NCBI GenBank assembly: GCA_946965045.2
Contig: OX337231.1
Coordinates: 1,860,001 to 1,924,000 of the forward strand
DNA: 64,000 nucleotides
Direction: 5' to 3'
DNA from: Epithemia pelagica
Lineage: Eukaryota; Bacillariophyta; Bacillariophyceae; Surirellales; Surirellaceae
The position numbers were made by a program, and so were the translations under genes. This document shows, piece by piece, positions 50,500 to 60,544 of this stretch (its first letter is position 1; each line of letters opens with the position of its first letter). The notes below the pieces were generated by a model. It did no database searches. It saw only the letters and a list, made by a program, of their open reading frames with translations, and was not told the DNA's origin.

Positions 50500-50692
50500 G
50501 ATGACAGTCAGATGTTGATTCAAGAGAGTGTCGCGTTGTATGAGAACAAGATACTAATGTCTGGTCGCACTTTGTTTCGGCGGATGTCGGATCATGGGGT
50601 CGGATCGCAACTCACAACTCTACCATGCCTACTACCCGGATTATCTATGGGAGCGGGGTAGACGAATGTTTATGGACTATGGTTCAGGACAC

Positions 50693-52102
50693 CTAATAGC
50701 GTTGCTTGGCCTCGGCAATGCACTTCTTGCGCCAGGAAGCCATATCAACAGGATGAGATAGTTCGGAAGCTGACTCATCTTGCTTCCAAATCTTGATAGT
50801 TTTATCTGCTTCCCCCGAGATTAATCTTGTTCCAGTCAAATCAAAGGCCAACGCCATGATGGAGTTCTCCGCGGTCAAGCTTCCCGGTTGGACCGTCGCC
50901 GTACTTTGCTGAAAGGAGTACCCCGTTTCATAGTCCCAGAAATGCATGGTACCATCGTCTGCACCAGACACGAGTACACCATCGTCGTTGACTGCCATAG
51001 CATTGATGATTGATTTGTGGCCTTTCAAACTCTTGAGGAAACGCCCATCCTTTCCTTGCCATTTCTTCAAACAATCCGCTGCCCCTGAGACAAAGGTATG
51101 TTCAAAAGAAGGTTGTACGAGAGCACGAATTGACTTTTGGTGGTGTGTTAATGTGGTAAAGCACTTCCCGGCAGCAAGATCCCACATTTTTATTGTATTG
51201 TCGTGTGAACCAGTGATTACCTGTGGATTCGTAGATTTCGTCAACAAAGATGCGACGGTATGCTCATGGCCACTCAACACATGAATCGATGTTTTAGTCC
51301 GTATATCCCACACCCTTGCAACTGCATCACGTCCACCTGTTACAAGAACATCTAGCGTCGGATGGATTGCAAGACAAAACACCCCTGATAAATGTCCATG
51401 ATAATGACGAATAACCTGATTTGTTTCCAAATCCCAGCATCGCACTTGCTTATCCTCCGCACAAGAAAACAAGTAAGGATACTTGTCAGAAAACGCCAAT
51501 CCTCGTACTGGGGAGACATGTCCAGTCAGAGTTAATTTAAGGGCCTGATCAGCGCCAACGCTGGCTTTGGGAAAATCCCAGATTTTGATAGTACGGTCTG
51601 CAGATCCGGTTGCAAGATATTGGTTGTCCGGGGAGAAGGCAAGAGATCGGACCCACCCCAAATGACTTGAGAGAACTGTGGTCAATTTCCAAGGAGCATG
51701 CCACTTCGGTGTTGGAATATGCATCGCAGAGCCTTTTTCTGATAGAGAGCGAACCAAAATCCCTCCTGGAGCAACAGTTTTGTCCTCTTCAGGTTGGCGA
51801 GGATTCTTTTTTTCCCTCACCAACGAAAGACTATGAGCTGAAGATGGTTTGAGAGAATCATGCCCGGAAGAATCCCTGGTACTTTTTGATGTCACAAGAG
51901 AAAGAGATGATTTCTCGGTATGTTGCTTGTGCTCAGTCGTTGCATTATGGGATGACAGGGATGCCCCTTCGAGGAGTTTGCGTCTTCGATCTTTGGATTG
52001 AGTTCGTATTATGGGATCCGCAGGTGGCACGAAGACCGAGGATGGATCACCTGAATCAAAGAGATATCGAGATCTCTTCAATGATAGCTTTGTCGTTGAC
52101 AT
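50693..52102 (-). CDS. PLRG1/PRL1/Prp46 WD40 splicing factor
   Basis: 469 residues from the ATG at 52102 ([12 protein letters not shown]), which aligns with the family N-terminus; an open extension to 52204 adds 34 unlikely residues. Component of the NineTeen complex in the catalytic spliceosome. After a Ser/Lys-rich region, seven WD repeats from about residue 140: [11 protein letters not shown] ... [88 protein letters not shown]. These are PLRG1-specific rather than generic WD motifs. Divergent from the next gene. Confidence 0.94.
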   Translation of the reverse strand: MSTTKLSLKRSRYLFDSGDPSSVFVPPADPIIRTQSKDRRRKLLEGASLSSHNATTEHKQHTEKSSLSLVTSKSTRDSSGHDSLKPSSAHSLSLVREKKNPRQPEEDKTVAPGGILVRSLSEKGSAMHIPTPKWHAPWKLTTVLSSHLGWVRSLAFSPDNQYLATGSADRTIKIWDFPKASVGADQALKLTLTGHVSPVRGLAFSDKYPYLFSCAEDKQVRCWDLETNQVIRHYHGHLSGVFCLAIHPTLDVLVTGGRDAVARVWDIRTKTSIHVLSGHEHTVASLLTKSTNPQVITGSHDNTIKMWDLAAGKCFTTLTHHQKSIRALVQPSFEHTFVSGAADCLKKWQGKDGRFLKSLKGHKSIINAMAVNDDGVLVSGADDGTMHFWDYETGYSFQQSTATVQPGSLTAENSIMALAFDLTGTRLISGEADKTIKIWKQDESASELSHPVDMASWRKKCIAEAKQRY

Positions 52103-52509
52103 GGAAGCAGTTGTCGGTTGTGTTTTCTCGTACTTCGTACTGGGGTATGGGGTAAGGGGTACAGGCAGCAGCAGCAGGTACATGGACAGATCTCTCGGGG
52201 GCAAGTGTTCTTGGCACAGGTTTGGGTGTTGTGCTGGGTCCGTTCCGGTCCGTCCGCCTGACCCCTTCTCACGCGCACGTCCAGATTCAACGCACGACGC
52301 CAGCCGACCTTTGGGGGTCTTGTTCGCAGTCCCTCAGAATACGCAACGCTCACAATTTCACTTCCTGTGTTTTTTTCGATTGCAACGGAAGACCTCATCC
52401 ATTCCCGGTGCAGTCCTATAGTCCTGCTCACAAATGGACACTGTATAAAGCACTGCCAAAGCAGGAGGGAAATCGAAACGGCATCTTAGACTGACGGGAG
52501 TTAGCCACC
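52103..52509. other. Bidirectional promoter region, PLRG1 / repeat protein A
   Basis: 407 bp between divergent start codons. A TATAAA (52444-52449) lies 61 bp before the plus-strand start. Confidence 0.45.
52444..52449 (+). promoter_or_regulatory. Candidate TATA box of repeat protein A gene
   Basis: TATAAAG 61 bp upstream of the ATG at 52510, a plausible spacing if the 5' leader is about 30 nt. No experimental support. Confidence 0.4.
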
Positions 52510-53539
52510 ATGTTCTGTTCCCAACAACTTGTAATAGCAACGGCAGCTCTTTGTGCTGTCATTGCAGCATCTTCTGACCCATTGAAAAACGGACAAGAGT
52601 CGCTACAACCGGCCGAAACGATCGATATCGAAACCTCAGGATTAGGTCCGGAACAAAAGGAGGATCAACAAGACAGAGACCTTTACAACTACGGCTACAG
52701 CAGTGGTGGGAAAAGAGGAAACGACTATTTCAGATATTTCTACCACAGTCCAGTCGCACCCCCAGGCCCATATTACCATGATGACTACTACCACGACGAC
52801 TACTACCACGACGACTACTATTATGATGATTATTTTTACGCCTACGCTAGAGGAGGCAAGAAAAGTGGAGGAGGAGGGAAGAAAGGAAAGAAAAAGGCCA
52901 AAGGAGGGAAACGAAAAAGCGATTACAGTGGCAAAAAAGGCTACCCCTATTACACAGCTCCCACTTATAGCCATCACTATTCTCCAGTGGCTGCTCCAGG
53001 GGTACATCCTTACGTTGAGTGCAGTGACTTGATTCCATGCCAATTTCCCGGCCGAGTTTGCGACAGTGGAACATGCGTCATTGAGGGCGCCTTGCGATTC
53101 ACCCTTCGATGGGAAGGGGATGGTAAGTTCGAAGACCAAAACGTGCCATGCGAAAAGGAAAAATTTTGCAGTGTTTCTTACTTTTTGTGTAGATGATCTC
53201 GACTTACATGTACGAACTCCGAATGAATTTACTATCGCCTTCGGGAATTCTCCTGATCCTGTCACCGGTGGTACCTTTGAGGATGACGCCCAAGGTTCTA
53301 GCCACAATCACAAATTCTATGTTGAAAGCGTTTTCTTCCCGTCGGTCAACGCAACTGACGGCTTGAATGGTACTTACACGTTGACTGCTACGCAGTTTAC
53401 AAAGGGGTACGCCGATGACTTCTTTAGTATCGCAGCGTACCTTAACGGTGTGCTTCGAACCGAGTTTTTTGGAGTGTTCCGAGGGAGACAGGGACATTCA
53501 TCTCAATCAGAACAGCGTTTCCAGTTCACGGTATTCTAG
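52510..53539 (+). CDS. Secreted Tyr/Asp- and Lys/Gly-rich repeat protein A with C-terminal D-L-D-L module
   Basis: Exons 52510-53122 and 53193-53539, intron 70 nt (GTAAGT...GTAG, phase 1); 319 residues. Signal peptide 1-20 (L-V-I-A-T-A-A-L-C-A-V-I-A-A-S-S). A Tyr/Asp/His block (about 75-115, tandem Y-Y-H-D-D) is followed by a Lys/Gly block (about 113-145, G-K-K-G-K-K-K). Four Cys (C-S-D-L-I-P-C...C-D-S-G-T-C) precede a 120-residue folded domain beginning R-F-T-L-R-W-E-G-D-D-D-L-D-L-H-V, which resembles DUF2135-like beta-sandwiches. It is paralogous to 56047-57483 with the intron at the same place. The opposite-charge, Tyr-rich blocks recall diatom wall, silica or adhesive proteins; the function is inferred. 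Confidence 0.85.
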
Positions 53540-54972
53540 CCATCAGCTGGAAGCCCCATTTATGCCTGCTACCACGACTGTAGAAGTAAATTTCTTTCAG
53601 GGTTCATATTTATGTTGTTAGTTCTCTTTTCACCGTTTCTCACATCAATTTGAGTAAGGCTGTGTCGCCTCGTTTGTTTCGGTTGCGAGATATAATCGTC
53701 CAACAAAGGTAAAACCATCATCATCATATATTCCAGTTAAGAAAGAACGATTGCGACTGTGACTACTCGTGAGAGTATGGGCCAAGAAGAGATACAATAT
53801 CATGATGTTATAGGAGTAGGAGGTAGAGTGCAGTTGACTGGCTGGCCGCCAGCCAGCTGTGAAAAATCACCTCACAATACACAAACACCCAAATGACTCA
53901 AAAAGTAGCGCAATCGATAGCTCTTGGATAGAGCTATCCTAGGAAAAAATTTTTACAGAAAAATATTGATTAGTTGTGAAGTTACAAGCCCAAAACCACT
54001 TTCAGATCTGGCCCTTCAGTTTCAGCAAAGTTGACTGACTGGCCACCGTGATAAAAGCATGGTACGGCCCTAAATAAATGTTGTACGTGTTGTTACATGT
54101 ACATTACGGACTTGGGCTGCCAAAATAGGGCTCCACAGTCTCTGTAGAGTCAAAAGAGACACTCTGAAGAGTTGTTGTGGTTGACTGGCTGATTTGTTGC
54201 TGTGTAAAAGCAACAGATGATGCTCCAACCACTGGTCTTGCTTCGATTGTCCTCTGCCCATCCAGTCAGTCGTGTAAGTTTTCTAATAGTACTCCATAGG
54301 AGTCCATAGGAGATGCTCAAGAAGGGACTATGTGTCCCTGTTGTTGTTGTTATGAGCTTTAATAAGCTACTTTACATGTAATAGAACACGAACTTCACTC
54401 ATTCATTAGGCTAATTGAGGCTTGCCCTCATTGTGCACGGCAAAAAGGTAAGCTAGGTGTGCTATGTTACCGCAGTGTGGCGTGCGTCAACACTGCAATT
54501 TCTCCAATCGTGAAAAAAACACCGGATTCTGAGAGATCTCGACGAGAGCATCAGTTGTTGTACGAATCATTTTTACATTTGAGCAATTTTCAGATAAAAA
54601 AAATCCAGAAAGTTTAACACGATACTACCGTGGTGACCTGGCCAAATCCCAAACTGGCCACTTTTCAGCCTGGCCAAGTATTCAGCCGCACTCTAGAGGA
54701 GTACCTCTTGATGAAGTAATTAGAGAGAGGCGTTAATAGGAGTAGTTAATACCCACAATGATGATTGCGGCGCGTAGAGAGTAGGCACATCCTCAGTCGC
54801 ACATTCTGAACCAACCTTGACCAAAATCCAAAGTGCATCCGCAGAAAGATCTTCCGCTGATGTTGCTGCTGCTGCTCCTCCTGTCTCTTCCCTTTCGAAA
54901 CCCTACAGTCATACAAAAGAGAACCATTTTCACTAGCAACTTCCACATTGACAACTGATTCGAATTAACAAC
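53540..54972. other. Gene-free region between repeat protein A and uL11m
   Basis: 1.4 kb, AT-rich with repeated CTGGCTGG/CTGGCCA motifs and only short frames. It contains the possible inverted-repeat element at 53824-54695. Host gene flanks occupy the ends. Confidence 0.5.
53824..54695. mobile_element. Possible degenerate hAT-like inverted-repeat element
   Basis: The left end TAGAGTGCAGTTGA and the reverse complement of the right end TAGAGTGCGGCTGA match at 12 of 14 positions, and TAGAG fits the short consensus of hAT termini. A perfect palindrome CTGGCTGGC-C-GCCAGCCAG lies just inside the left end. The interior has no coding capacity. An exact 8-bp duplication is not found (GTAGGAGG against GAGGAGTA), so this is tentative. 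Confidence 0.35.
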
Positions 54973-55419
54973 ATGTCCTTGGTCCGAGTCGTGAGACTTC
55001 TCGTCGGTGCTGGAGCGGCTAAGCCGGGTCCAGCGATCGGACAGACACTCGGCCCTCTTGGGGTCAATATGGCCGAGTTTTGCAAGCAATTCAACGCAGA
55101 GACCGAAAAAATTTACAAGAAAGAGACTCCCGTGACAGTCTTTCTGTCCGCAATGTCTGATCGGTCATTTACTTTCAATGTCAGGACTCCTCCGACAAGC
55201 TACCTAATAAAACGAGCAGCTGGAATGGAGAAAGGTTCTGGAAGAGCAAACATAAACAACCCATCGGGATATATTACCCCGGAAGCGGTTTACGAGATTG
55301 CCAAAATCAAACAGATGGATGGGCATTTAAGTTCACTTCCCCTTCGTAGTATCGCCAGATCTGTGGTCGGAACATGTCGAAGTCTCGGGGTGGTTGTGAG
55401 GGAAGCCGAAAGCGAGTAA
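54973..55419 (+). CDS. Mitochondrial large-subunit ribosomal protein uL11m
   Basis: 148 residues, one exon. L11 signatures: L-L-V-G-A-G-A-A-K-P-G-P-A-I-G-Q-T-L-G-P-L-G-V-N-M (N-terminal domain) and R-S-I-A-R-S-V-V-G-T-C-R-S-L-G-V-V-V (rRNA-binding C-terminal domain). It forms the GTPase-associated centre of the ribosome. No clear plastid leader and a bacterial-type sequence point to the mitochondrial copy, whose targeting signal may be internal or very short. Confidence 0.93.
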   Translation: MSLVRVVRLLVGAGAAKPGPAIGQTLGPLGVNMAEFCKQFNAETEKIYKKETPVTVFLSAMSDRSFTFNVRTPPTSYLIKRAAGMEKGSGRANINNPSGYITPEAVYEIAKIKQMDGHLSSLPLRSIARSVVGTCRSLGVVVREAESE

Positions 55420-56046
55420 GCTACCTACGTCTAACACTCCACTCGTATAGAAACACACTTACAGGTGAAGCTTGCCATGTAATATCAACTCATACGTCGG
55501 TCAAAGATCTCCCCCTGAAATTACGGAAACAGATGTCTTCCATCGAGGTGAAGAACTGGAAGTTGGTTTCAGTCTGTGTCTCACCTACCACAAATGAAGT
55601 TCTTCGCCTCAGGAATGTTCGTAAGGAAAATCTGAGTAGACAAGAGAAATTGAAAATACCCTCTCCCTTCGTCATCGTACTCCTCCCCCCAGGAGTAGCT
55701 AGGTGGGCGAGGAAGGCGGAATCAGGTAGTCTAGTCCGGTATCTTTTCAGCGCATGAAAGAAATGGCGCGCCGGCGTAAGGTATGAGAACTCTTGCGCGT
55801 CGGCCGTGCCTCATTTCTTGTTGATCTTGTTGAACGATCACAAAAAATCCCGTTCAACTTCCTTCAGTCCGTTCCAAGAAAAATTGGACATCCGAGGTTC
55901 GAAAATACTTGGACTCATCAATTGTCTTACCTAACGGATCACTTCGATCGAGTCGCACCGGTGATTGGATCACGTTGGATAACTCACAATATCCTTCTGT
56001 CCATGCCAAATAGAGATCACGGCTGCCGTTTCGAGATTCAATAACC
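55420..56046. other. Intergenic region between uL11m and repeat protein B
   Basis: About 630 bp. A 127-codon open frame (55374-55757) overlaps the uL11m end but is not convincing. It presumably holds the promoter of repeat protein B. Confidence 0.4.
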
Positions 56047-57483
56047 ATGGCTTCCTTGAAAGCGCTCGTTGCATCTTTGTTCTTCTACGGTGCCCGGGGC
56101 TCAGTAGCGGAAGAAGGCCTGTCAGAAGTCAAACCAGAGGACCGGTCTCTGCAAATGGGCAAGAAAGCTGCCTTTGCTTCTCACTTCAAAAACAAAGGGG
56201 GACATTATTATTATGACGATCTATACTATTACGACGATGTCTACCACGGAGGCGGTGGAAAGAAGGGTGGACGACACAAGGGTGGAAACTACAAAGGTGA
56301 CATGTACTATGATGACTTCTACTATGACGACTATTATGGCGGATACGACGACTATTATCATGGTGGCTCTAGTGGCAAAAAGGGTGGGAAATACAAAGGT
56401 GGAATGTCATACGACGACTACTACTACGATGATTATTATGGCGGATACGACGATTACTATCATGGTGGCTCTAGTGGTAAAAAGGGTGGTCGGTATAAGG
56501 GTGGCTATAAGGGTGCCTATAAAGGTGCCTATGATGATTACTACTACGACGATTATTACGGTGGACATGACGACTATCACTATGGATATGGAGGTAAGAA
56601 GGGCGGACAATACAAAGGTGGTGTTGCCTACGATGACTACTACTACGACGACTATCATGGTGGATACGGGGGATACGATGACTACTACTACGACTATGGG
56701 TATGGGGGCAAGAAGGGGGGACAACACAAAGGTGGAGCATACAAAGGCGGCTACGACGACTACTATTATGACGACTATCATGGGTATGACGACTACTACT
56801 ATGGTCCACCTGAAGGACATCCGCCATATTCGGACTGTTACAAGTCGAATCATGGAGGAAAGAAGAACTCGAACTTCTACAACTACTACTGTCCTCATCC
56901 ACCAAGAGCTTCCCCCGTGCATCCCCCGCCGACCATTCCTACTGAAGCCAACTTCAGATGCGAGAATGCAACAGACTGTAGTTCAGACCTACAGTGTTTC
57001 GGAGTTGGGTGTGATTGCTTCGCTTTTACTTGTGTCACCGCGGCTCCGTTACGAATCTCACTTGCGTGGCAAGGAACTGGTAAGTCGATGCTTTGCTGAA
57101 TCCGACTTGATTTGTCTCGTTCTCACAGTGAATATTCATTACTTGCAGGAGATCTCGATCTTGCCGTTGTCACACCGACGCACGAAATTGTATCTGCATT
57201 TGATCATCCTCAAAGTGGTTCTGGATTTTTCGACCCTATTACTTTCAAACAACAAGGATCCGTCTTTGACGATTTCATCTACGTGGAGAGTATATACTTC
57301 CCTTCCACACCCGTACCCGGTACCTATGTTGTCGTCATTTCTCAAAAGGGTGGACCATATCCTGCGGATGATAACTTTATGATAGGCGTGTACCGTGGTG
57401 AAGAAGAAGTCGACTTTGACATGGGCATATTTTTTGCGGGATCTACGGAGCAAGAGCAAGTCTACTACATTCCAATCAGTTAG
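56047..57483 (+). CDS. Secreted Tyr/Asp- and Lys/Gly-rich repeat protein B with C-terminal D-L-D-L module
   Basis: Exons 56047-57079 and 57149-57483, intron 69 nt (GTAAGT...GCAG, phase 1); 455 residues, ATG in context ACC-ATG-G. A weak signal peptide (1-19) precedes a long array (about 55-260) with five G-K-K-G-G-x-x-K-G-G units alternating with acidic aromatic units of the type Y-D-D-Y-Y-Y-D-D-Y-Y-G-G. Then a Pro/His linker, a Cys cluster (C-E-N-A-T-D-C...C-F-G-V-G-C-D-C...C) and the domain starting L-R-I-S-L-A-W-Q-G-T-G-D-L-D-L-A-V-V-T-P. It is the expanded paralogue of protein A, 2.5 kb downstream with uL11m between them. Acidic-Tyr and basic-Gly alternation suggests self-assembly, mineral binding or Tyr cross-linking; inference only. 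Confidence 0.87.
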
Positions 57484-57832
57484 ACTCCAACAAGGGTTCA
57501 ATCAACGGGACCAAAGACACTGTAGGAGTGCGTTTGGAACATCATATTCTTCCTGCTTCGAAGAAGCTCAGATTGTAGTAATAGCATGTTCAATTTTCTA
57601 CTTCAACGCTAGCCATGGGCATGTAACCCTACCGTAGGAACTACCTATTCCTTTTGGGAAATGGGACATACTCCTACAAACTTGAACGGGGGCGCCATCC
57701 TCCATTATCGGGGTTGTTGTGGGGGGCCACGTCAGCCGAACGTGTGAAGTGTGAACGCCTCGAGAAATCGGCATTCGGCATTTTCTCTTTCGTGCTCTTG
57801 GATCACGCAACGACGATAGGAATAGGAGCAAC
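57484..57832. other. Spacer between repeat protein B and the ALDH gene
   Basis: About 350 bp, no gene; 3' flank of B and promoter of the ALDH. A hairpin was not found. Confidence 0.35.
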
Positions 57833-59629
57833 ATGACGTACTGCTTCCTGAGATTAGCAACCACCATTGGGGCCCTTGTTGTCACTTCCTCTTTTGTTGC
57901 GGGGGAGTCGAGCGCCGATGTTATTGACGTTGGCAACGACGTTTGGAGAGAGAATCCATTCGTATCGCTTCCCAAAGATTTCTGGCTTCCGGAAAGCTTG
58001 ACTGAGACAGATCTGTGGACCAATATGAAGTGGAAGGATGTAGAGGGATGTTGTCAGATTGCAGAGGAAGAGGGTGCATCCAGCGATAATACTGGGAAAA
58101 CATGTTCATTGCAGGACAATACTCTTCATCGCAGGATTATCGGCAAGCTGCCCCAATTCAGCACAGAGAGTACTCTTCACGTACTCGACCAAGCATCACG
58201 GGCGTGGAATGGTGGTATGGGAGAATGGACGAAAATGACAATGGAGCAGCGTATAGTGTCCATTCGTCAGGTCTTTGACGAACTCAAGAAACGTCGTGAA
58301 GAAATTGTCGAGGCACTCATGTGGGAAATTGGCAAGAATCGACCAGACGCAGAATCAGAATTTGACCGAACGGTAAAGTTTGCCATGTCGGTCATTGATG
58401 TTATCCGCAAGGACCCTGAAATTTCCAATTCTTCATGGCAGACTATCGGAAATACGCATGCACTTGTTCGTCGCGCTGCCCTTGGTGTAATTTTGTGCCT
58501 AGGTCCATACAATTACCCCATCAACGAGACGTACGCCACTTTGATCCCTGCTTTGCTGATGGGCAACATCTGCATCTTAAAGATCCCATCAGTTGGTGGC
58601 GTGGCCCATCTGCTGACAATGAAAGCTTTTGCAAAAGTGTTACCTCCAGGTACTATCAACTTTGTGGCTGGTCCCGGTAGTTCGACTGTCCCTCCCTTGA
58701 TGAAGTCAGGGAAAATTGATGGTCTTGCTTTCATCGGTGGATCCGATGTAGCAGATACTCTTATCAAAGACCACCCGCATCCTCACCGCCTCAAGGTGTT
58801 TCTTCAACTGGAGGCAAACAATATGGCCATTTATCTTCCCGATCTTTTTCATGGACAAACAGTTTCGGGAGCCTTGAAGAACGCTCTTGAGCAGGCCATC
58901 GTTGGAAGTCTGTCTTACAATGGGCAACGCTGTACTGCCCTCAAACTGCACATGGTACCGCGGGCGCACGCAGAATTCTTTGCGGCCAAGATGGCAGAGC
59001 GTGTTGAATCATTGTTAGTTGGTCTCCAATGGCAACAGGATGCTTCTACAGGGAAATATTCGGACGTGACACCGCTGCCAAATAAAAAACGAATCACCTA
59101 CATGAAGGAATTATTGGAAGATGCATTATCGAAGGGAGCAAAAGTGATAAACAAAGATGGCGGCAAAGTTCTTGGTGGTTTGGAGAGCACCTTGATGGTC
59201 CCAGCGGTCCTGTATCCTGTATCAAGTGATATGCGCATTTATCACGAGGAGCAATTTGGGCCATTGATTCCGATAACAGCCTACGATAGTCTTGAAACAG
59301 TGATTGAGTTCGGACGTGATGGAATATACGCCCAACAGGTCTCCATCTTTGGTACAGACGCGGAACTGGTTTCGCCTCTGATTGATTCTTTTGCAGCCGT
59401 TTTTGGAAAAATCAACCTGAATAGTCAGTGTGGAAGATCACCGGATTCGCTGCCATTTTCGGGGCGGCGGTCATCCGCAATGGGCGTCATGTCTGTCAAG
59501 GATGCCTTGAAAGAGTTCTCAACACCCACTGTTGTAGCCTACAAGGAAAGTGCTCATGACGGTACAATGAATGAAAAATTGGTGGAGACACTACAGAGCT
59601 CAGTCAACTTTATGCAACCGGTGACATAA
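57833..59629 (+). CDS. GapN-like aldehyde dehydrogenase with N-terminal signal peptide
   Basis: 598 residues, one exon. Signal peptide 1-24 (L-A-T-T-I-G-A-L-V-V-T-S-S-F-V-A-G), no Phe at the cleavage site. After an unusual 100-residue N-region the ALDH fold follows: G-P-Y-N-Y-P-I-N-E-T (oxyanion Asn), F-I-G-G-S (NAD(P) loop), N-G-Q-R-C-T-A-L-K with the catalytic Cys (near 365), E-E-Q-F-G-P-L-I-P, and N-S-Q-C-G-R-S-P-D-S-L-P-F-S-G-R-R. The last motif and N-G-Q-R-C are typical of non-phosphorylating glyceraldehyde-3-phosphate dehydrogenase (ALDH11) relatives. The general-base motif E-L-G-G reads Q-L-E-A here, so mechanism and substrate are open. Predicted compartment: ER/secretory or outer plastid space. 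Confidence 0.85.
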   Translation: MTYCFLRLATTIGALVVTSSFVAGESSADVIDVGNDVWRENPFVSLPKDFWLPESLTETDLWTNMKWKDVEGCCQIAEEEGASSDNTGKTCSLQDNTLHRRIIGKLPQFSTESTLHVLDQASRAWNGGMGEWTKMTMEQRIVSIRQVFDELKKRREEIVEALMWEIGKNRPDAESEFDRTVKFAMSVIDVIRKDPEISNSSWQTIGNTHALVRRAALGVILCLGPYNYPINETYATLIPALLMGNICILKIPSVGGVAHLLTMKAFAKVLPPGTINFVAGPGSSTVPPLMKSGKIDGLAFIGGSDVADTLIKDHPHPHRLKVFLQLEANNMAIYLPDLFHGQTVSGALKNALEQAIVGSLSYNGQRCTALKLHMVPRAHAEFFAAKMAERVESLLVGLQWQQDASTGKYSDVTPLPNKKRITYMKELLEDALSKGAKVINKDGGKVLGGLESTLMVPAVLYPVSSDMRIYHEEQFGPLIPITAYDSLETVIEFGRDGIYAQQVSIFGTDAELVSPLIDSFAAVFGKINLNSQCGRSPDSLPFSGRRSSAMGVMSVKDALKEFSTPTVVAYKESAHDGTMNEKLVETLQSSVNFMQPVT

Positions 59630-59720
59630 TCTATTGCGGGTACTAAATCATTTAATTTCTACCCTGCTGACATGGATTTGCCGCTTCTATGGGGCTTTCA
59701 ACAATGGGACTGTCTTGCTT

Positions 59721-60245
59721 TTATTCTGAATGCTGCTCTTTTAGGCTTTGCTCACTTGCTTGATCTCGTTCGTACCTCCAAACCCATGGATTCTTTGTCT
59801 CCTTTGCTAGATTCACAGTATCAATCCATGTTCTGCAACGAAGATGAGTTTGGCGCAAAATATCTTCATCCCTTGCCAAGACATTCTGTACATGGATTCT
59901 CGTCTGGGGATTGCAGTCCATATATACGCTGACGAATCGTCCCTTCTCAAAATACCGTTCTCCCAATCCGTCAGGGTGCTTGGCTTTGAATCGCACTGGC
60001 ACAGCCCTCACTCCATGATTGTGAATTGCCCTCACAAGGCCACCACCCTTCACAACTTCATGTGAAACCTCCTTCATGATCTTTGTCAGTTTCCAAAATG
60101 CTACACACACATACACAAGGAACACAGAAAGACATGCAAGCAAGTCTGATGAGAGTGTCAAAGCCAAACCCAAGCCGTTTCCAATTGTGGTCGATAACTT
60201 ACGAGTATAGGGTTTGGAAGTGACTACTACTTCATAGGCGACCAT
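59721..60245 (-). CDS. Mitochondrial small-subunit ribosomal protein bS6m
   Basis: Exon 1 60245-60203, intron 60101-60202 (GTAAGT...GTAG, 102 nt, a multiple of three and open), exon 2 60100-59721; 140 residues. bS6 fold: Y-E-V-V-V-T-S-K-P, then G-G-L-V-R-A-I-H-N-H-G-V-R-A-V-P-V-R-F-K-A-K, and R-I-H-V-Q-N-V-L-A-R-D-E-D-I-L-R-Q-T-H-L-R. The C-terminal tail is charged. Unspliced, the intron would add a hydrophobic stretch foreign to S6, which supports splicing. A longer unspliced reading starting at 60332 has no ATG support. Confidence 0.85.
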   Translation of the reverse strand: MVAYEVVVTSKPYTRKLSTTIGNGLGLALTLSSDLLACLSVFLVYVCVAFWKLTKIMKEVSHEVVKGGGLVRAIHNHGVRAVPVRFKAKHPDGLGERYFEKGRFVSVYMDCNPQTRIHVQNVLARDEDILRQTHLRCRTWIDTVNLAKETKNPWVWRYERDQASEQSLKEQHSE

Positions 60246-60544
60246 GGTATATTGTGATGAACCTGGATGTTGCGATGTGGAAATTCTGTGGGGTATCTTT
60301 TTCACCGAAGTCCCATGGTCGGGTACAACCAATGGACGGCTGTCGCCACTCCCAACAAGACACCCTCAATTTTGTGCGACTCCACGTGTTGTGCGACTGA
60401 TGGCAACAGACCAATCGCCCCACTTGTAGCTAAGGAAATCTAATGAAACGGTGGGGGGATAGTTGCAATCGGAATCGGAACCAAAGATGTGTTCGACCTT
60501 GATCTTCGAACACAAGACACAAGAGACATGCTGTCTTCTCGGCA
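60246..60544. other. Bidirectional upstream region, bS6m / cupin
   Basis: About 300 bp between divergent start codons; nothing else recognised. Confidence 0.35.

Noticed and set aside
55374-55757. 127-codon open frame overlapping the end of uL11m
   Set aside because: No motif, starts inside a well-supported gene in another frame, composition not protein-like, no splice partner found.
56174-57382. 402-codon Thr/Met-rich frame in the repeat array
   Set aside because: A frame-shifted reading of the codon-biased Y-D/K-G repeats of protein B; the same repeats also keep antisense frames open.
59672-59932. 86-codon plus-strand frame
   Set aside because: Antisense to the bS6m second exon.
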